DNA of 64,000 bases from Eledone cirrhosa (Eukaryota > Mollusca > Cephalopoda > Octopoda > Eledonidae). This document shows positions 1 to 11,922 of this stretch, in pieces. The notes below the pieces were generated by a model, which saw only the letters and a program-made list of their open reading frames with translations, was not told the origin of the DNA and ran no database searches. The stretch spans positions 412,477,249-412,541,248 of the forward strand of contig OZ024741.1 of the NCBI GenBank assembly GCA_964016885.1. Direction: 5' to 3'. Within the stretch, counting starts at the first letter, position 1. Each line of letters starts with the position of its first letter. The translations under genes were made by a program, and so were the position numbers.

Positions 1-1613
1 TGCAATTCCTCATTACCATCTTATCAATAAGTAGCTGGTCCTTTGTACCACGGGACTTCTTTCAGCATCCTTTATGTTCGTCCGGTAACAAGTTGTTTGT
101 GTGGAGGTGATGGTAGATTTCCTCAGACATAATGCTTGTCAACAGTTTCCACATTACGGACAGACATGTGATAGGTCTATAGTTGGTAACATCATTACCC
201 TTGATTCGGTCTTTCATTATCAGAACTGTGGTACCTTTTGTCAACCACTCTGGTACCTCACCTGACATCAAGCAGTCATTGAACATGGTTGTCAGTTTCG
301 GGTGGAGGGATGTTATATTTTTAATCCAATACCCCTGCACACCATCTGGGCCTGGTGATTTCCAGTTGGTTAGTTTTTTGGCCTGTCCCTTAAGAGTTTC
401 AACTGTGATACTCAAATCAGTTTGTTGGTGTGCCTGTTCACTAATCTCCTTCTGTACTGTCTCAATCCACACTGCCTGGTCATTATGTTTAACATCCTGC
501 TCCCATATTCCTCTCCAGAATGTTTTAGTTTGTTCTGCCTCAGGGATCAAGTCGTTGCCTCTTTCTTTCCCTTCAAGCTGTCCAAACAGCATCTTCTAGT
601 TGTTGTAAAACATGCGGTTCTGTCTATACTGACTGACTCTGCTCTCGTATCGCCTAATTTTTGCACTCTTTGCTACAATGCGTTGCTTCAGTTCCTCTAT
701 GATAATATTTAGCTTTTTACTCCTACCTTTGTACTTTATTTCCAGTCTATTTTTAGTGTCTATGTTTTTTAGTGTCCCATTCAGTAGGGACTGAAGCTTT
801 CCAATGTCATTTCTCATTTCCCTGATTTGACCACTCAGTCGTTTCTTCCACCAAGGCTCTGCTCTTTCTTGTCTGTTATTTCCTCTCGCTTTTATACCAA
901 GTAGTTTCCTCACCGTATTTGCTGTTGCTTTGAGGATATTGTTGCACTGGTGAAGGCTCCTCGCCTCAAGGTATGGGATGACTTTGTTTACCTTAGCTGT
1001 TGTTTCTTTTAACTTTTTCCTGTCTACAAATCTTAGGTTCATAGGTCTCCCACTATCATTGTTCAATTCATCTACCACTAAGTTTAGGATATCAACCAAA
1101 TCTAGCCCGTCAGCATTCATCTCCTCAATGGCCGTATCTTTGTTGCAAGTATTATTTATTTCAGCATTCAGATCATTGTCTGCTTCGGATGGTTCCTCCG
1201 TTCTCTCAACCTCTTCACCTTCATTTCCCACTGGCTCGTTTGACTGGCATACTCCACTCTCCATTTCCAAGTTAATCTCTCTGCTCAGTTCCTCCAGTTC
1301 CAGCTCGCTTATCCACCCATTAGTTCTTATTGCCCGAGCCTGCCCGGCCAATTTTTGTTCATCTAATTTAAATGGACCAATCTCGTTCCAGATGTTATTC
1401 ATCCGTTTCCTATAGCCTTTCTCCTTGGGGTTACTCTTCAGGTAACATTGCTTAACAGTTCTATTCAATTCTTTCGTCCAGTTGGTTCTGGTCCCTTTCC
1501 TTCTTCTTCTTCCTCCGACACCAGCAGTATTTGGTTGACAGCCAGGTCCCTGCTGCTGAGCCAGGGAGCACCTGCTGGGTGAGAGTCTGTCACATGACAT
1601 TCTAGTCTCCACT
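1..1613 (-). pseudogene. Family A RLE-retrotransposon protein, N-terminal part, broken
   Basis: The reading frame matches the Myb-like N-terminal region and the start of the RT domain of the intact A protein. The usual initiator ATG is GTG here (1,611-1,613), so the frame has lost its normal start. There are at least two nonsense changes relative to the intact copy: a Gln codon is TAG at 596-598, and an Arg codon of the conserved KGCR motif is TGA at 62-64. The latter is a CGA-to-TGA change typical of CpG decay. The conserved SPGPDG block before the RT is present. The copy is inactive. The 3' coding half cannot be assessed. Confidence 0.85.
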
Positions 1614-1631
1614 TCACCGTTATTCGAACTG
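1..1631 (-). mobile_element. A-i: R4/Dong-like RLE retrotransposon, 5' part, cut by window edge
   Basis: This is the 5' portion of a family A element read leftwards. It matches the first ~540 residues of the intact copy at 7,961-11,353. The leader is truncated at 1,631, a few bases upstream of the protein start, and abuts (TTA)n at 1,632-1,649, which is the tail of B1. The 3' half lies beyond the left edge. Family assignment comes from the full-length copy, whose RT and restriction-like endonuclease motifs are clear. Confidence 0.85.
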
Positions 1632-1649
1632 TTATTATTATTATTATTA
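1632..1649. repeat. (TTA)6 tract joining B1 tail and A-i 5' end
   Basis: Pure TTA run on the plus strand. On the minus strand B1 ends in its (TAA)n tail here and A-i begins directly after it. This is one of about 16 element boundaries in the window that carry this trinucleotide. Confidence 0.9.
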
Positions 1650-4600
1650 CAGTTGCATTTATCTTGCTTTATGTTCATACGAGTTATCACCAAGTCACAA
1701 CCAGTGACCTCAAGAGACAACAAGGTCCGCCATGTTCAAGAAAGAACATACATACTAACACATGCATCTTTAGTGTTTAGACTTGTGATGTACTTATATT
1801 GACAGAATCTTCCTTAGTATATGGGCAGTTCCCATATAGTACTATCTTTTGTATTTCTCCTATACGCGGGTTTCCTGGGATTTTCGATAAGTAATCATTA
1901 GACCCCTTAAGTATCATTCCCAGAGCGCCTACAACCACTGGTATTGTTTTAGTTCTCAATTTCCACATTTTTCCAATTTTTATCTCCAGGTCCTTATACT
2001 TGCTCAATTTTTCAAATATTTTTATAGATACATTCTTGTCTATTGGAACAGACATATCAATTAGCAGGCATACCCTCTTTTTGAAGTCCTTCAATATTAT
2101 ATCAGGTCTGTTTGCATCTATTTTTCGGTCTGTTTGGATGCTAAAGTTCCACAAGATTGAGATGTGATCTTTTTCTTTTTCAAGTATGGGAGGTGGTTGA
2201 TGCTCCCACGAATTCTTTTGATGGGGCAGGTCAAAATGCTTACACATTATCCAATGTATGTATTGTGCAGCTCTGTCATGCCTGTTTAGGTATTGGGTTG
2301 GAGCTATAGGACTGCACATTGAAATTATATGGTCAATGGTCTCTGGTTGTTTTTTGCATACACGGCATTTTTTATTATGTTGGCTTGGTAATTTTTTGTT
2401 GGCAGACACTGATCTTGTGCTGATATAATCAGTCCTTCAGTCTCCGATTTCAGTTCAGAGGATTTCAGTTCAGAGGATGCCAACCACTGATGGGTTAAAG
2501 TTTTGTCAACATCAGGATTGTTAGCTCTCTCTGGGTATTTTCCATACAGAGGCTTTTCTTGCCATTTCTTAGCCAGTTTCTGTAGCAGTTCTTTCTTTGC
2601 AGTTACTTTTACCTGCTTTGCTTTTTCTGTGTTTTCCATTTCAGCAGTAAATGGGACTTCTGAAATTTGTAGTCCATTACTGTATCTTTGTGCATCTTTT
2701 GTAATGGAGTATGATCTTTTGATGCTTTCGTGTTTCAAAACGAGTTTGATCATCCAATCATGTGATTCCCTTAGATATGTAGATAATCCAATTGTTGCAG
2801 TTTTCAACGCATTGTCTAACTGGATTAACCCACGTCCTCCTTCTTTGCTAGGGAGATATATTCTATCTGTATCTGCCTTAGGGTGATGCATTCTGTGCAT
2901 GGTTAAGAATTTTCGAATTTTTGTATCGAACATATGGATCTCTGTGCTTGACCAGTTGATGACATTGTAACTGTAGGTTACTACTCGTATGGCAAGCGTG
3001 TTTATGGCATCGATCCTATTCCTTGCATTCAATTCCGTTCTTAAGATTGCTCTTACTCTGCGGTAACATTCCTTCCTTATCCTTTCCCTCATTGTCGAGT
3101 GCTTGATTCGTCTCCTTCACAAACACCTAGATATTTGTAAGTTTCCTCTTGATCAAGTTCTCTTATCACATTCCCCCGATCAAGATTAATGTCTGAACTT
3201 TTCAGCAGCTTTCCCCTGGAGAACGTTGCTTTGGCGCATTTATCTAGTCCAAACTCTATTTTAATGTCATTACTGAACTGCTACACAGTGGATAATAGCC
3301 CTTGCAATTGTTCATCATTTTTTGTAAATAGTTTCAGGTCATCCATGTAGAACAAGTGATTAATGGTTTTGTCATAGACTTTATATCCATGTTTTGTTTC
3401 ATTGAGCATTTTACTTAATGGTATAAGTGCGATGCAGAATAAAAGCGGTGATAAAGAGTCACCCTGAAAAATTCCACAATTAATATTAACTTCTCCAGCT
3501 TCCGGTGATTTTGTTTCACTATTCAAAAGGAGTGTCGTTTTCTATGTCTTCATACTGAATGACAAAAACCTCCTGACAACGGGAGATATTTTGAAAATCT
3601 CTAAACATTTTTCAATCCAACTGTGTGGCAAACTATCGAATGCTTTTTATAATCTATCCAAGCAATTGATAGATTTTTGTGTCTATTATGACAATCTTCC
3701 AGTATCATTTTGTTAACCAAAAGCTGATCCTTACAGCCATATGAGCCTCGTTTACACCCTTTCTGCTCAATGGGAAATAGGTCATTTGTTATCAGGTGGT
3801 CATATGTATATCCAGTTAGGACTGATGTTAAAATTTTATACATTGTGGTCAAGCAAGTTATCGGTCTGTAATTTTTGGGATTGTTTGTCTCATCATTCTT
3901 CGGAAGCAGGAATGTAATGCCGTTAACTAGCCATGAAGGTATCTTTTCTGGCTCCTTAACTATTTAATTGTAAAGTTGGGCTAACAGCTCATGAGACTCT
4001 GTGAAGGCATTTATCCAAAAGTTTTGTATTTTGTCTTTTCCTGGGGATTTCCATTTGCTGGTTTTTCTTAGAGCCAAGCGCAACTGTTCAACTGTTATAT
4101 TTTCCCATATTTGTTCCTCAAGGTGAGCTGTATCTTTCATTTGTCTGTCTATCCATGGGGCATGTATGTTATGAACTTTTTCTTCGGCCCAGATCTTTTC
4201 CCAGAATTCTTGCACTTCCTCCTTGGGTGGTATTGATTTAGCAGTTATTGTTGACTTACCAATTTTTCTGTAGAAGTTTCTTTGGTTGTTTTTGAACATA
4301 TTATTGTCCTTATAGAATCTAGATCGTTTTTCAAAGCGCCTTATACGAGCAGCTTTGGCCGCCACTTTTTGCTTGATTATTTCTATCAGCATGTCTATGT
4401 CACTTGTTCATTTTATACTGTACTTTCTTTTCAATTTTCTAAGTTTAGTTTGTTTAACATGTTCACCTACTTTATAGTTTGTTAAAATTTCTATGTCAGA
4501 TCGGAGAAGGTTTATTTGGCGATTGATGTTCTCTTGCCAAGTAGATTTCTTGTGGGAATTCCTTTGTTTTTTCATCTTCACTCCACATGAGTGAGTGGTG

Positions 4601-5612
4601 ACTTTAGCCGATGCATAATAGAGATGATATAAATCAGTAATGTTTAGTTTGTTTGTGATGATAATGTTTTTGAGAATTATGTTAGTCTTGTGTATTATCT
4701 TTTGGTTCTGTTTGGAGTTCTGGATCTTAGGGAGGGTGTCTCGTTGCCCCATGTCAGATTCTTTCATTTTCATCCATTCGATCATAATTTCATCCTTCAA
4801 GTTGGCAAGTTCATTCTCATTCATTTCTTTATCATTTACGATCTCATTATTTTCATTTGGAGTTTCATCTTGAGCATGCACTCCCTCCACTTTTTCGATC
4901 CTTTCTTTAATTTGTTCTGTTGCCAGTGATTCCGCCCCAACCCTGGGATTCGAAGTGTTACAATTTACCTCGTTTTCACTGACACATGTTTCATTTTCCC
5001 TTCGCTGACTTTGTGCTAATAGCTTGATCTGATCAATTTCTATATCAGTTAGTAACTTTTTTTAACAATATTTCTTCGTATATTGGCTAGTTTGTTACTG
5101 TCAATATAGCCTCCGTTTTCGGGATGTTTCTTTTTCCAGTTGATATATGTCTGTTCTGTATTCGATGTATTTGATGGGTAGTACATGGCAGTGTAGAAAG
5201 CCTCAAGGACTTCTTTATTATCTTCCCTTGATCATTTTTCTTTCTTTTTCTTTGGATTTCTTGGTGGTGAGCATGGAGGGCCAACTGTAGGAGTATTCCG
5301 GTTATGGGAGGTCTCCAGCTCCGAAGTGATGGGAAGGTTTGAACCATTAGCTGAGTTTTCGACCCCAGTCTGGTTCCTCTCTGAGGGACGCGGCCCTTTT
5401 TTACCCGGGTGACGGCCGATCCGGTATGAGATTTTATCATTAGACATTTACTTTATTTTGTCGCGTTTTATCCTTATCCGCCAAGGGGTAATCATTTCGT
5501 GTTACCACTTCTAGAACGAGTGTCAACAAAGACTAGAGGGGTCGTTCTCCCCTAGAGACACGGCTATTCCCCGCCGGCCGCCATCCCGGTATTTCGTGGT
5601 CACGGTGTTTTA
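1650..5612 (-). mobile_element. B1: family B RLE retrotransposon, near full length
   Basis: This is a near-complete family B element on the minus strand. The 5' leader (about 5,448-5,612) begins with a GC-rich stretch shared with the plus-strand copy B4 at about 57,010. The 3' UTR (1,650-1,793) is nearly identical to those of B2 (17,870 onward), B3 (34,128 onward) and B4. The 5' end abuts (ATT)n at 5,613-5,626 and the 3' end abuts (TTA)n at 1,632-1,649. The 3.96 kb length fits a single-ORF RLE element. Confidence 0.85.
1777..5447 (-). pseudogene. Family B RLE-retrotransposon protein (Myb-like, RT, CCHC, RLE), broken
   Basis: Reading pieces in order (minus): N-terminus beginning MSNDKISYRIGRH at 5,447; Myb-like region with a Trp codon changed to TGA near 5,230; a frame break at a T-run at 5,057-5,063; a coiled, basic segment (4,408-4,890); the pre-RT SPGKD motif (about 4,040); RT motif A region IDYKK (about 3,640); FQGDSLSP and YMDD (3,281-3,526); RT thumb (2,325-3,092); and the RLE with RPD motif (1,777-2,409). 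A 16-bp deletion near 2,370, relative to B2, removes the first two Cys of the CCHC knuckle. It also causes a frameshift. Many frame breaks make the copy inactive. B protein is roughly the same size and domain order as A but clearly divergent in sequence. Confidence 0.85.
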
Positions 5613-5626
5613 CTATTATTATTATT

Positions 5627-5684
5627 GTCCTGTACTGTCCTTAATGTCTACTTTATGTAAACCCTTGTGGTTAATAAAGAAAAC
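5627..5684 (+). mobile_element. C 3'-end stub (58 bp)
   Basis: This matches the last ~58 bp of C2 (34,047-34,104): a TTAATGTCTAC block, the CCCTTGTGG block and an AATAAAGAAA polyadenylation-like end. It is followed by (ATT)n at 5,685-5,705. It is a severely 5'-truncated C insertion, with (ATT)n on both sides, lying between the 5' end of B1 and the 3' end of A-ii. Confidence 0.8.
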
Positions 5685-5705
5685 ATTATTATTATTATTA
5701 TTATT

Positions 5706-7828
5706 GTTATTGTTATTCCTTGAATCTCAGTCATTGATGTTGGTTAACTGGAAAGTGCGTTGGATTGAATATCAAGCCACTACCTGCAGCCTCAGATATT
5801 CAGGACGTATCGGAGGGTTCTTGCTGTTCCAAGCAAGCATGCCTTTTGAAGCGTTCCAAAAAGCGTGAAGGGGCCGATTTTCTTTAACCATCCCTGGAAA
5901 CCTTTGGAGATAGTCCCCAGTGCGCCTATGACAATCGGGATCACTTTGACTTCATGGCAGTTCCAAATCCTTTTCACCTCCCACTTTAGGTCCTGGTATC
6001 GGTTAATTTTCTCCCTCTCCTTCTCTTGCACTCTCGTGTCGAACGGGCAGGCCACATCCACAATCAGGCACGATCTTTTTTCTTTGTCCATAACCACCAG
6101 GTCAGGTCTATTGTGTTCCAGTTTTTTGTCCGTCTGTATCCTAAAATCCCACAGCACCTTCACCTGACTGTTCTCCATCACCGCCTCTGGCCTATGCTCA
6201 TACCATTTCTCAGAATGTGGTAGATTGTTTACTTTGCACAGGTGCCAGTGGATCACCCTGCCCATCACATCGTGTCTCCAGCCCTTATAGTGGGTCTGGG
6301 CTAGGTGTTTACACTCGGACACAATGTGAGCCACAGTCTCCTCTCTCTCTCCACAGATCCTGCACAGTGGGCTAGCCTCCTCCTTGTAGATATGGTGCTT
6401 CAACCACTTCGTTTTGAGGGCCTGCTCCTGCGCAGCCATTAGCATTCCTTCTGTAACCTTTTTGAGGTCTCCTCTTCTCAACCAGTTCCATGTCTGTGGA
6501 TCTCTAAATTCAGTTTTCTCAAAGAAGGTACTATGAAGGGATTTTCCCTTAAGGCTGCTCTTCCTCCTTGATGTTATTTCCTCCTTGGACATCCCCTGGC
6601 CTACTGTCCCCTCCTTCAGTACAGTTCTGAGCATTGGCTCCTTACTATAGGTCACGTATTTGTATAGGTTGTTTTTCTCCATCTGAACACAGTCCTCTAT
6701 GCTGATAAGACCTCTTCCACCCTCAGATCTCCTTAGGTAGAGTCTATCGACATCACTCCTCTTGTGGAACATGTTGTAGATAGTCAATAGCTTCCTAGTC
6801 TTCCTATCCATTTCTTTTTGTTCAGCAACATTCCATCTCAGAATTCCCGCACTGTACCTAATAATAGACACAGCTCGGGAATTTACTGCGCTTATGGCAT
6901 TCCTACTGTTCAGATGTGACTTCAATACGCTCCTTACTCTCCGAATGTATTCAGTTCTTAACAATTCCTTCATTTTTTTGTTCTTTATGCCATCAGCCTC
7001 CAGAACGCCCAAATACTTGTATCCTTCCTCAGAGTCAGTTTCCTTTATCATCTCACCTGTTGGTATCTGGATCCCGTTACTTCTGCTCAACCTACCCCTC
7101 TTCATCACAATGACTCCACATTTACCAATACCAAACTGCATACATATATCACTGCTGAAAATACGGACAGTGTCAACAAGCACATCCAACTCCTTCTCAC
7201 TTTTCCCGAAGAGCTTAAGATCGTCCATGAAGAGGAGGTGATTGATGGTAAGCTCTCCCCTTCCCAACTTGTATCCTGCTCTCACTTTTCGCAGCATAAT
7301 GGTCAAGGGCATCAGGGCAAGGACAAACAACAGAGGGGACAGGCTATCTCCCTGGAAGATACCTCTCTTGATCTTCACGCTTCCCAAGGATACTCCAGTT
7401 GATGTCAACTCTGTCTCCCAGGACCCCATACTCCTGCCCAGCAACTGTCTGATGTTATCTGCCACCCTGAAGACCTCCAGGCTTTTGGTGATCCAGGAAT
7501 GAGGCACCATGTCAAATGCCTTTCTGTAGTCTATCCATCCCATGGCAAGATCAGTGTGTCTCCTCCTGCAATTCCCCATTACCATCTTATCAATAAGCAA
7601 CTGGTCCTTTGTACCACGTGACTTCTTTCGGCATCCTTTCTGTTCGTCCGGTAACAAGTTGTTTGTGTGGAGGTGATGGTAGATTTCCTCAGACACAATG
7701 CTCGTCAACAGTTTCCACATTACGGGCAGACATGTGATAGGTCTATAGTTGGTAACATCATTACCCTTGATTCGGTCTTTCATTATCAGAACTGTGGTAC
7801 CTTTTGTCAACCACTCTGGCACCTCACC
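5706..7828 (-). mobile_element. A-ii: 5'-truncated family A element
   Basis: Minus-strand A copy truncated inside the RT domain. The break at 7,828 lies directly on the (TAT)n tail of A-iii (7,829-7,874). Its own 3' UTR (5,706-5,791) ends at (ATT)n. DNA is nearly identical to A-iii over the shared 2.1 kb, so both copies are young. The truncation with a clean microsatellite junction fits incomplete target-primed reverse transcription. Confidence 0.9.
5792..7828 (-). pseudogene. Family A protein, C-terminal 678 residues (RT, CCHC, RLE), frame open
   Basis: The frame is open from the truncation point to the stop at 5,792. It covers residues ~453-1130 of the intact copy: RT with motif [17 protein letters not shown] and FMDD, the CRIC...H....C knuckle, and the RLE with RPD, downstream Asp and KINRYQDL. 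I see only about eight residue differences from A-iii. The N-terminal Myb-like DNA-binding region is missing. Upstream, translation would run into poly-Ile encoded by the microsatellite, so this is a dead-on-arrival copy rather than a decayed one. Confidence 0.9.

Positions 7829-7874
<46 letters not shown>
7829..7874. repeat. (TAT)n tract between A-iii tail and A-ii 5' break
   Basis: About 46 bp of uninterrupted trinucleotide. On the minus strand A-iii ends here and A-ii starts immediately after it. Confidence 0.95.
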
Positions 7875-7960
7875 GTTATTGTTATTCCTTGAATCTCAGT
7901 CATTGATGTTGGTTAACTGGAAAGTCCGTTGGATTGAATATCAAGCCACTACCTGCAGCC

Positions 7961-10900
7961 TCAGATATTCAGGACGTATCGGAGGGTTCTTGCCGTTCCA
8001 AGCAAGCATGCCTTTTGAAGCGTTCCAAAAAGCGTGAAGGGGCCGATTTTCTTTAACCATCCCTGGAAACCTTTGGAGATAGTCCCCAGTGCGCCTATGA
8101 CAATCGGGATCACTTTGACTTCATGGCAGTTCCAAATCCTTTTCACCTCCCACTTTAGGTCCTGGTATCGGTTAATTTTCTCCCTCTCCTTCTCTTGCAC
8201 TCTCGTGTCGAACGGGCAGGCCACATCCACAATCAGGCACGATCTTTTTTCTTTGTCCACAACCACCAGGTCAGGTCTATTGTGTTCCAGTTTTTTGTCC
8301 GTCTGTATCCTAAAATCCCACAGCACCTTCACCTGACTGTTCTCCATCACCGCCTCTGGCCTATGCTCATACCATTTCTCAGAATGTGGTAGATTGTTTA
8401 CTTTGCACAGGTGCCAGTGGATCACCCTGCCCATCACATCGTGTCTCCAGCCCTTATAGTGGGTCTGGGCTAGGTGTTTACACTCGGACACAATGTGAGC
8501 CACAGTCTCCTCTCTCTCTCCACAGATCCTGCACAGTGGGCTAGCCTCCTCCTTGTAGATATGGTGCTTCAACCACTTCGTTTTGAGGGCCTGCTCCTGC
8601 GCAGCCATTAGCATTCCTTCTGTAGCCTTTTTGAGGTCTCCTCTTCTCAACCAGTTCCATGTCTGTGGATCTCTAAATTCAGTTTTCTCAAAGAAGGTAC
8701 TATGAAGGGATTTTCCCTTAAGGCTGCTCTTCCTCCTTGATGTTATTTCCTCCTTGGGTATCCCCTGGCCTACTGTCCCCTCCTTCAGTACAGCTCTGAG
8801 CATTGGCTCCTTACTATAGGTCACGTATTTGTATAGGTTGTTTTTCTCCATCTGAACACAGTCCTCTATGCTGATAAGACCTCTTCCACCCTCAGATCTC
8901 CTTAGGTAGAGTCTATCGACATCACTCCTCTTGTGGAACATGGTGTAGATAGTCAATAGCTTCCTAGTCTTCCTATCCATTTCTTTTTGTTCAGCAACAT
9001 TCCATCTCAGAATTCCCGCACTGTACCTAATAATAGACACAGCTCGGGAATTTACTGCGCTTATGGCATTTCTGCTGTTCAGATGTGACTTCAATACGCT
9101 CCTTACTCTCCGAATGTATTCAGTTCTTAACAATTCCTTCATTTTTTTGTTCTTTATGCCATCAGCCTCCAGAACGCCCAAATACTTGTATCCTTCCTCA
9201 GAGTCAATTTCCTTTATCATCTCACCTGTTGGTATCTGGATCCCGTTACTTCTGCTCAACCTACCCCTCCTCATCACAATGACTCCACATTTACCAATAC
9301 CAAACTGCATACATATATCACTGCTGAAAATACGGACAGTGTCAACAAGCACATCCAACTCCTTCTCACTTTTCCCGAAGAGCTTAAGATCGTCCATGAA
9401 GAGGAGGTGATTGATGGTAAGCTCTCCCCTTCCCAACTTGTATCCTGCTCTCACTTTTCGCAGCATAATGGTCAAGGGCATCAGGGCAAGGACAAACAAC
9501 AGAGGGGACAGGCTATCTCCCTGGAAGATACCTCTCTTGATCTTCACGCTTCCCAAGGATACTCCAGTTGATGTCAACTCTGTCTCCCAGGACCCCATAC
9601 TCCTGCCCAGCAACTGTCTGATGTTATCTGCCACCCTGAAGATCTCCAGGCTTTTGGTGATCCAGGAATGAGGCACCATGTCAAATGCCTTTCTGTAGTC
9701 TATCCATCCCATGGCAAGATCAGTGTGTCTCCTCCTGCAATTCCCCATTACCATCTTATCAATAAGCAACTGGTCCTTTGTACCACGTGACTTCTTTCGG
9801 CATCCTTTCTGTTCGTCCGGCAACAAGTTGTTTGTGTGGAGGTGATGGTAGATTTCCTCAGACACAATGCTCGTCAACAGTTTCCACATTACGGGCAGAC
9901 ATGTGATAGGTCTATAGTTGGTAACATCATTACCCTTGATTCGGTCTTTCATTATCAGAACTGTGGTACCTTTTGTCAACCACTCTGGCACCTCACCCGA
10001 CACCAAGCAGTCATTGAACATGGCCGTCAGCTTCGGGTGGAGGGATGTTAAATGTTTAATCCAATACCCCTGCACACCATCTGGGCCTGGTGATTTCCAG
10101 TTGGTTAGTTTTTTGGCTTGCCCCTTAAGAGTTTCAACTGTGATACTCAAATCAGTCTGTTGCTGTGCCTGCTCACCGATCTCCCTCTGTACTGTCTCAA
10201 TCCACCCTGCCTGGGCATTGTGTCTAACATCCTGCTCCCATATTCCTCTCCAGAATGTTTTAGCTTGTTCCGCCCCAGGGATCAAGTCGGTGCCTCTTTC
10301 TTTCCCCTCAAGCTGTCCAAACAGCATCTTCTGGTTGTTGTCGAACATGCGGTTCTGTTTATACTGACTGACTCTGTTCTCGTATCGCCTGATTTTGGCA
10401 CTCTTTGCTACAATGCGTTGCTTCAATTCCTCTATGATAATATTTAGCTTTTTACTCCTAGTTTTGTATTTTATTTCCAGTCTATTTTTAGTGCCTATGT
10501 TTTTTAGTGTCCCATTCAGTAGTGACTCAAGCTTTCCTATGTCATTTCTCATTTCCCCGATTTGCCCACTCAGTCGCTTCTTCCACCACGGCTCTGCTCT
10601 TTCTTGTCTGTTGTTTCCTCTCGCTTTTATACCAAGTAGTTTCCTCACCGTATTTGCTGTTGCTTTGAGGATATTGTTGCACTGGTGAAGACTCCTCGCC
10701 TCAAGGTATGGGATGACTTTGTTTACCTTAGCTGTTGTTTCTTTTAACTTTTTCCTGTCTACAAATCTTAGGTTCATAGGTCTCCCACTATCATTGTTCA
10801 ACTCATCTACCACTAAATTTAGGATGTCAACCGAATCTTGTCCTAGCCCGTCAGCATTCATCTCCTCAGTGGCCGTATCTCTGTTCCAGGTATTATTTAT

Positions 10901-11353
10901 CTCAGTATTCAGATCATTGTCTGCTTCGGGTGGTTCCTCCGCTCTCAGGACCTCCTCACCTTCATTTCCCGCCGGCTCGCTTGTCTGGCATACTACACCC
11001 GCCATCTCCAAGCCATTCTCTCTGCTCAGTTCCTCCAGTTCCAGCTCGCTTATCCACCCATTAGTTCTTATTACCCGAGCCTGCCCGGCCAATTTTTGTT
11101 CATCTAATTTAAATAAACCAATCTCGTTCCAGATGTTATGCATCCGTCTCCTGTAGCCCCTCTCCTTGGGGTTACTTTTCAGGTAGCATTGCATAACAGT
11201 TCTATTCAATTCTTTCGTCCAGTTGGTTCTGGCCCCTTTCCTTCTTCTTCTTCCTCCAACATCAGCAGTATTTCGTTGACAGTCAGGTTCCTGCTGCTGA
11301 GCCAGGGGGCACCTGTTGGGTGAGAGTCTGTCACATGACGTTCTAGTCTCCAT
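7961..11353 (-). CDS. Intact 1130-residue RLE-type retrotransposon polyprotein
   Basis: A single uninterrupted frame. Residues ~35-112: basic segment then a Myb/SANT-like region with spaced Trp (NWTKEL, NIWNEIG, NGWISEL). Residues ~415-735: RT with SPGPDG, motif A IDYRKAFD (Asp552), FQGDSLSP (610-617) and FMDD (652-655). Residues 941-958: knuckle C-x2-C-x8-H-x4-C. Residues ~1000-1095: restriction-like endonuclease with RPD (1026-1028), Asp1043 and a K-x3-Y-x-D-L block near 1059. The family performs target-primed reverse transcription: the RLE nicks DNA and RT copies the RNA from the nick. The first ATG gives METRTS. An upstream in-frame ATG present in A-iv and A-ix is mutated here, so this start is the best choice. 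All catalytic residues I can place are present, so coding capacity looks intact. Confidence 0.92.
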   Translation of the reverse strand: METRTSCDRLSPNRCPLAQQQEPDCQRNTADVGGRRRRKGARTNWTKELNRTVMQCYLKSNPKERGYRRRMHNIWNEIGLFKLDEQKLAGQARVIRTNGWISELELEELSRENGLEMAGVVCQTSEPAGNEGEEVLRAEEPPEADNDLNTEINNTWNRDTATEEMNADGLGQDSVDILNLVVDELNNDSGRPMNLRFVDRKKLKETTAKVNKVIPYLEARSLHQCNNILKATANTVRKLLGIKARGNNRQERAEPWWKKRLSGQIGEMRNDIGKLESLLNGTLKNIGTKNRLEIKYKTRSKKLNIIIEELKQRIVAKSAKIRRYENRVSQYKQNRMFDNNQKMLFGQLEGKERGTDLIPGAEQAKTFWRGIWEQDVRHNAQAGWIETVQREIGEQAQQQTDLSITVETLKGQAKKLTNWKSPGPDGVQGYWIKHLTSLHPKLTAMFNDCLVSGEVPEWLTKGTTVLIMKDRIKGNDVTNYRPITCLPVMWKLLTSIVSEEIYHHLHTNNLLPDEQKGCRKKSRGTKDQLLIDKMVMGNCRRRHTDLAMGWIDYRKAFDMVPHSWITKSLEIFRVADNIRQLLGRSMGSWETELTSTGVSLGSVKIKRGIFQGDSLSPLLFVLALMPLTIMLRKVRAGYKLGRGELTINHLLFMDDLKLFGKSEKELDVLVDTVRIFSSDICMQFGIGKCGVIVMRRGRLSRSNGIQIPTGEMIKEIDSEEGYKYLGVLEADGIKNKKMKELLRTEYIRRVRSVLKSHLNSRNAISAVNSRAVSIIRYSAGILRWNVAEQKEMDRKTRKLLTIYTMFHKRSDVDRLYLRRSEGGRGLISIEDCVQMEKNNLYKYVTYSKEPMLRAVLKEGTVGQGIPKEEITSRRKSSLKGKSLHSTFFEKTEFRDPQTWNWLRRGDLKKATEGMLMAAQEQALKTKWLKHHIYKEEASPLCRICGEREETVAHIVSECKHLAQTHYKGWRHDVMGRVIHWHLCKVNNLPHSEKWYEHRPEAVMENSQVKVLWDFRIQTDKKLEHNRPDLVVVDKEKRSCLIVDVACPFDTRVQEKEREKINRYQDLKWEVKRIWNCHEVKVIPIVIGALGTISKGFQGWLKKIGPFTLFGTLQKACLLGTARTLRYVLNI

Positions 11354-11922
11354 TTCACCGTTATTCGAACTGTTTATGTTCGATATTTAAACACTCTTAT
11401 CGAGGATTGGCGAATGTATGTTTACATAGCCATCTGTGGATCCGCCATCCCACTTGGCCCTTGTGTGGCATTATCACCACGCTGTATACGGACACACATA
11501 AACAAACAAACACACGGGCAGAAAGGGCCCCAAAAATGAATAAGCATAAGTTTCATTGTAATGTAGTATTCGAATGTCTGACTTAGTTTTTGTTTTTTAA
11601 GTTTTACTTTTTCCCCCCTCTTCTCTGTCCGTCCGCCTGCTTCTCTCTTCATTCTTATTTTCTTTACGTTTTTGGGGTTTCTTTTTTTGTTTTTGTTTTT
11701 CTCTGTTTTTCTCGTTTTTTACTGTTGTTGCTGTGCTGCTTTTGTTGTTTGTTTTTTCTTTTTTCTTTTGAGTCTATCTATATATTTTGATGCCTTCCTC
11801 TTTGTTAGTAGTAGGAATTCTATAATGTGGAAGTGGTAGCCAGCAGAGACTGGCGGCGTTGGCGATACTGAGACAGTGGTGGTGGTGATGTCGATACCGA
11901 GGCAGTGGTGGCGGTGATGCGA
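11354..11922 (-). promoter_or_regulatory. A-iii proximal 5' leader
   Basis: This leader is shared with A-iv (16,294-16,640) and partly with A-ix (60,016-60,200). It contains an AACAAACAAAC block, a pyrimidine-rich stretch (plus strand 11,585-11,770) and a start of GGT/GGC-rich repeats. No core promoter motif can be named with confidence. Because non-LTR elements carry internal promoters in the 5' leader, regulatory function is inferred. Confidence 0.5.

Noticed and set aside
7804..8037. Poly-Leu, poly-Ile and poly-Tyr frames over (ATT)n and (TA)n, also at 12,579, 35,755, 42,533 and 47,539
   Set aside because: Translation of microsatellites, not genes.
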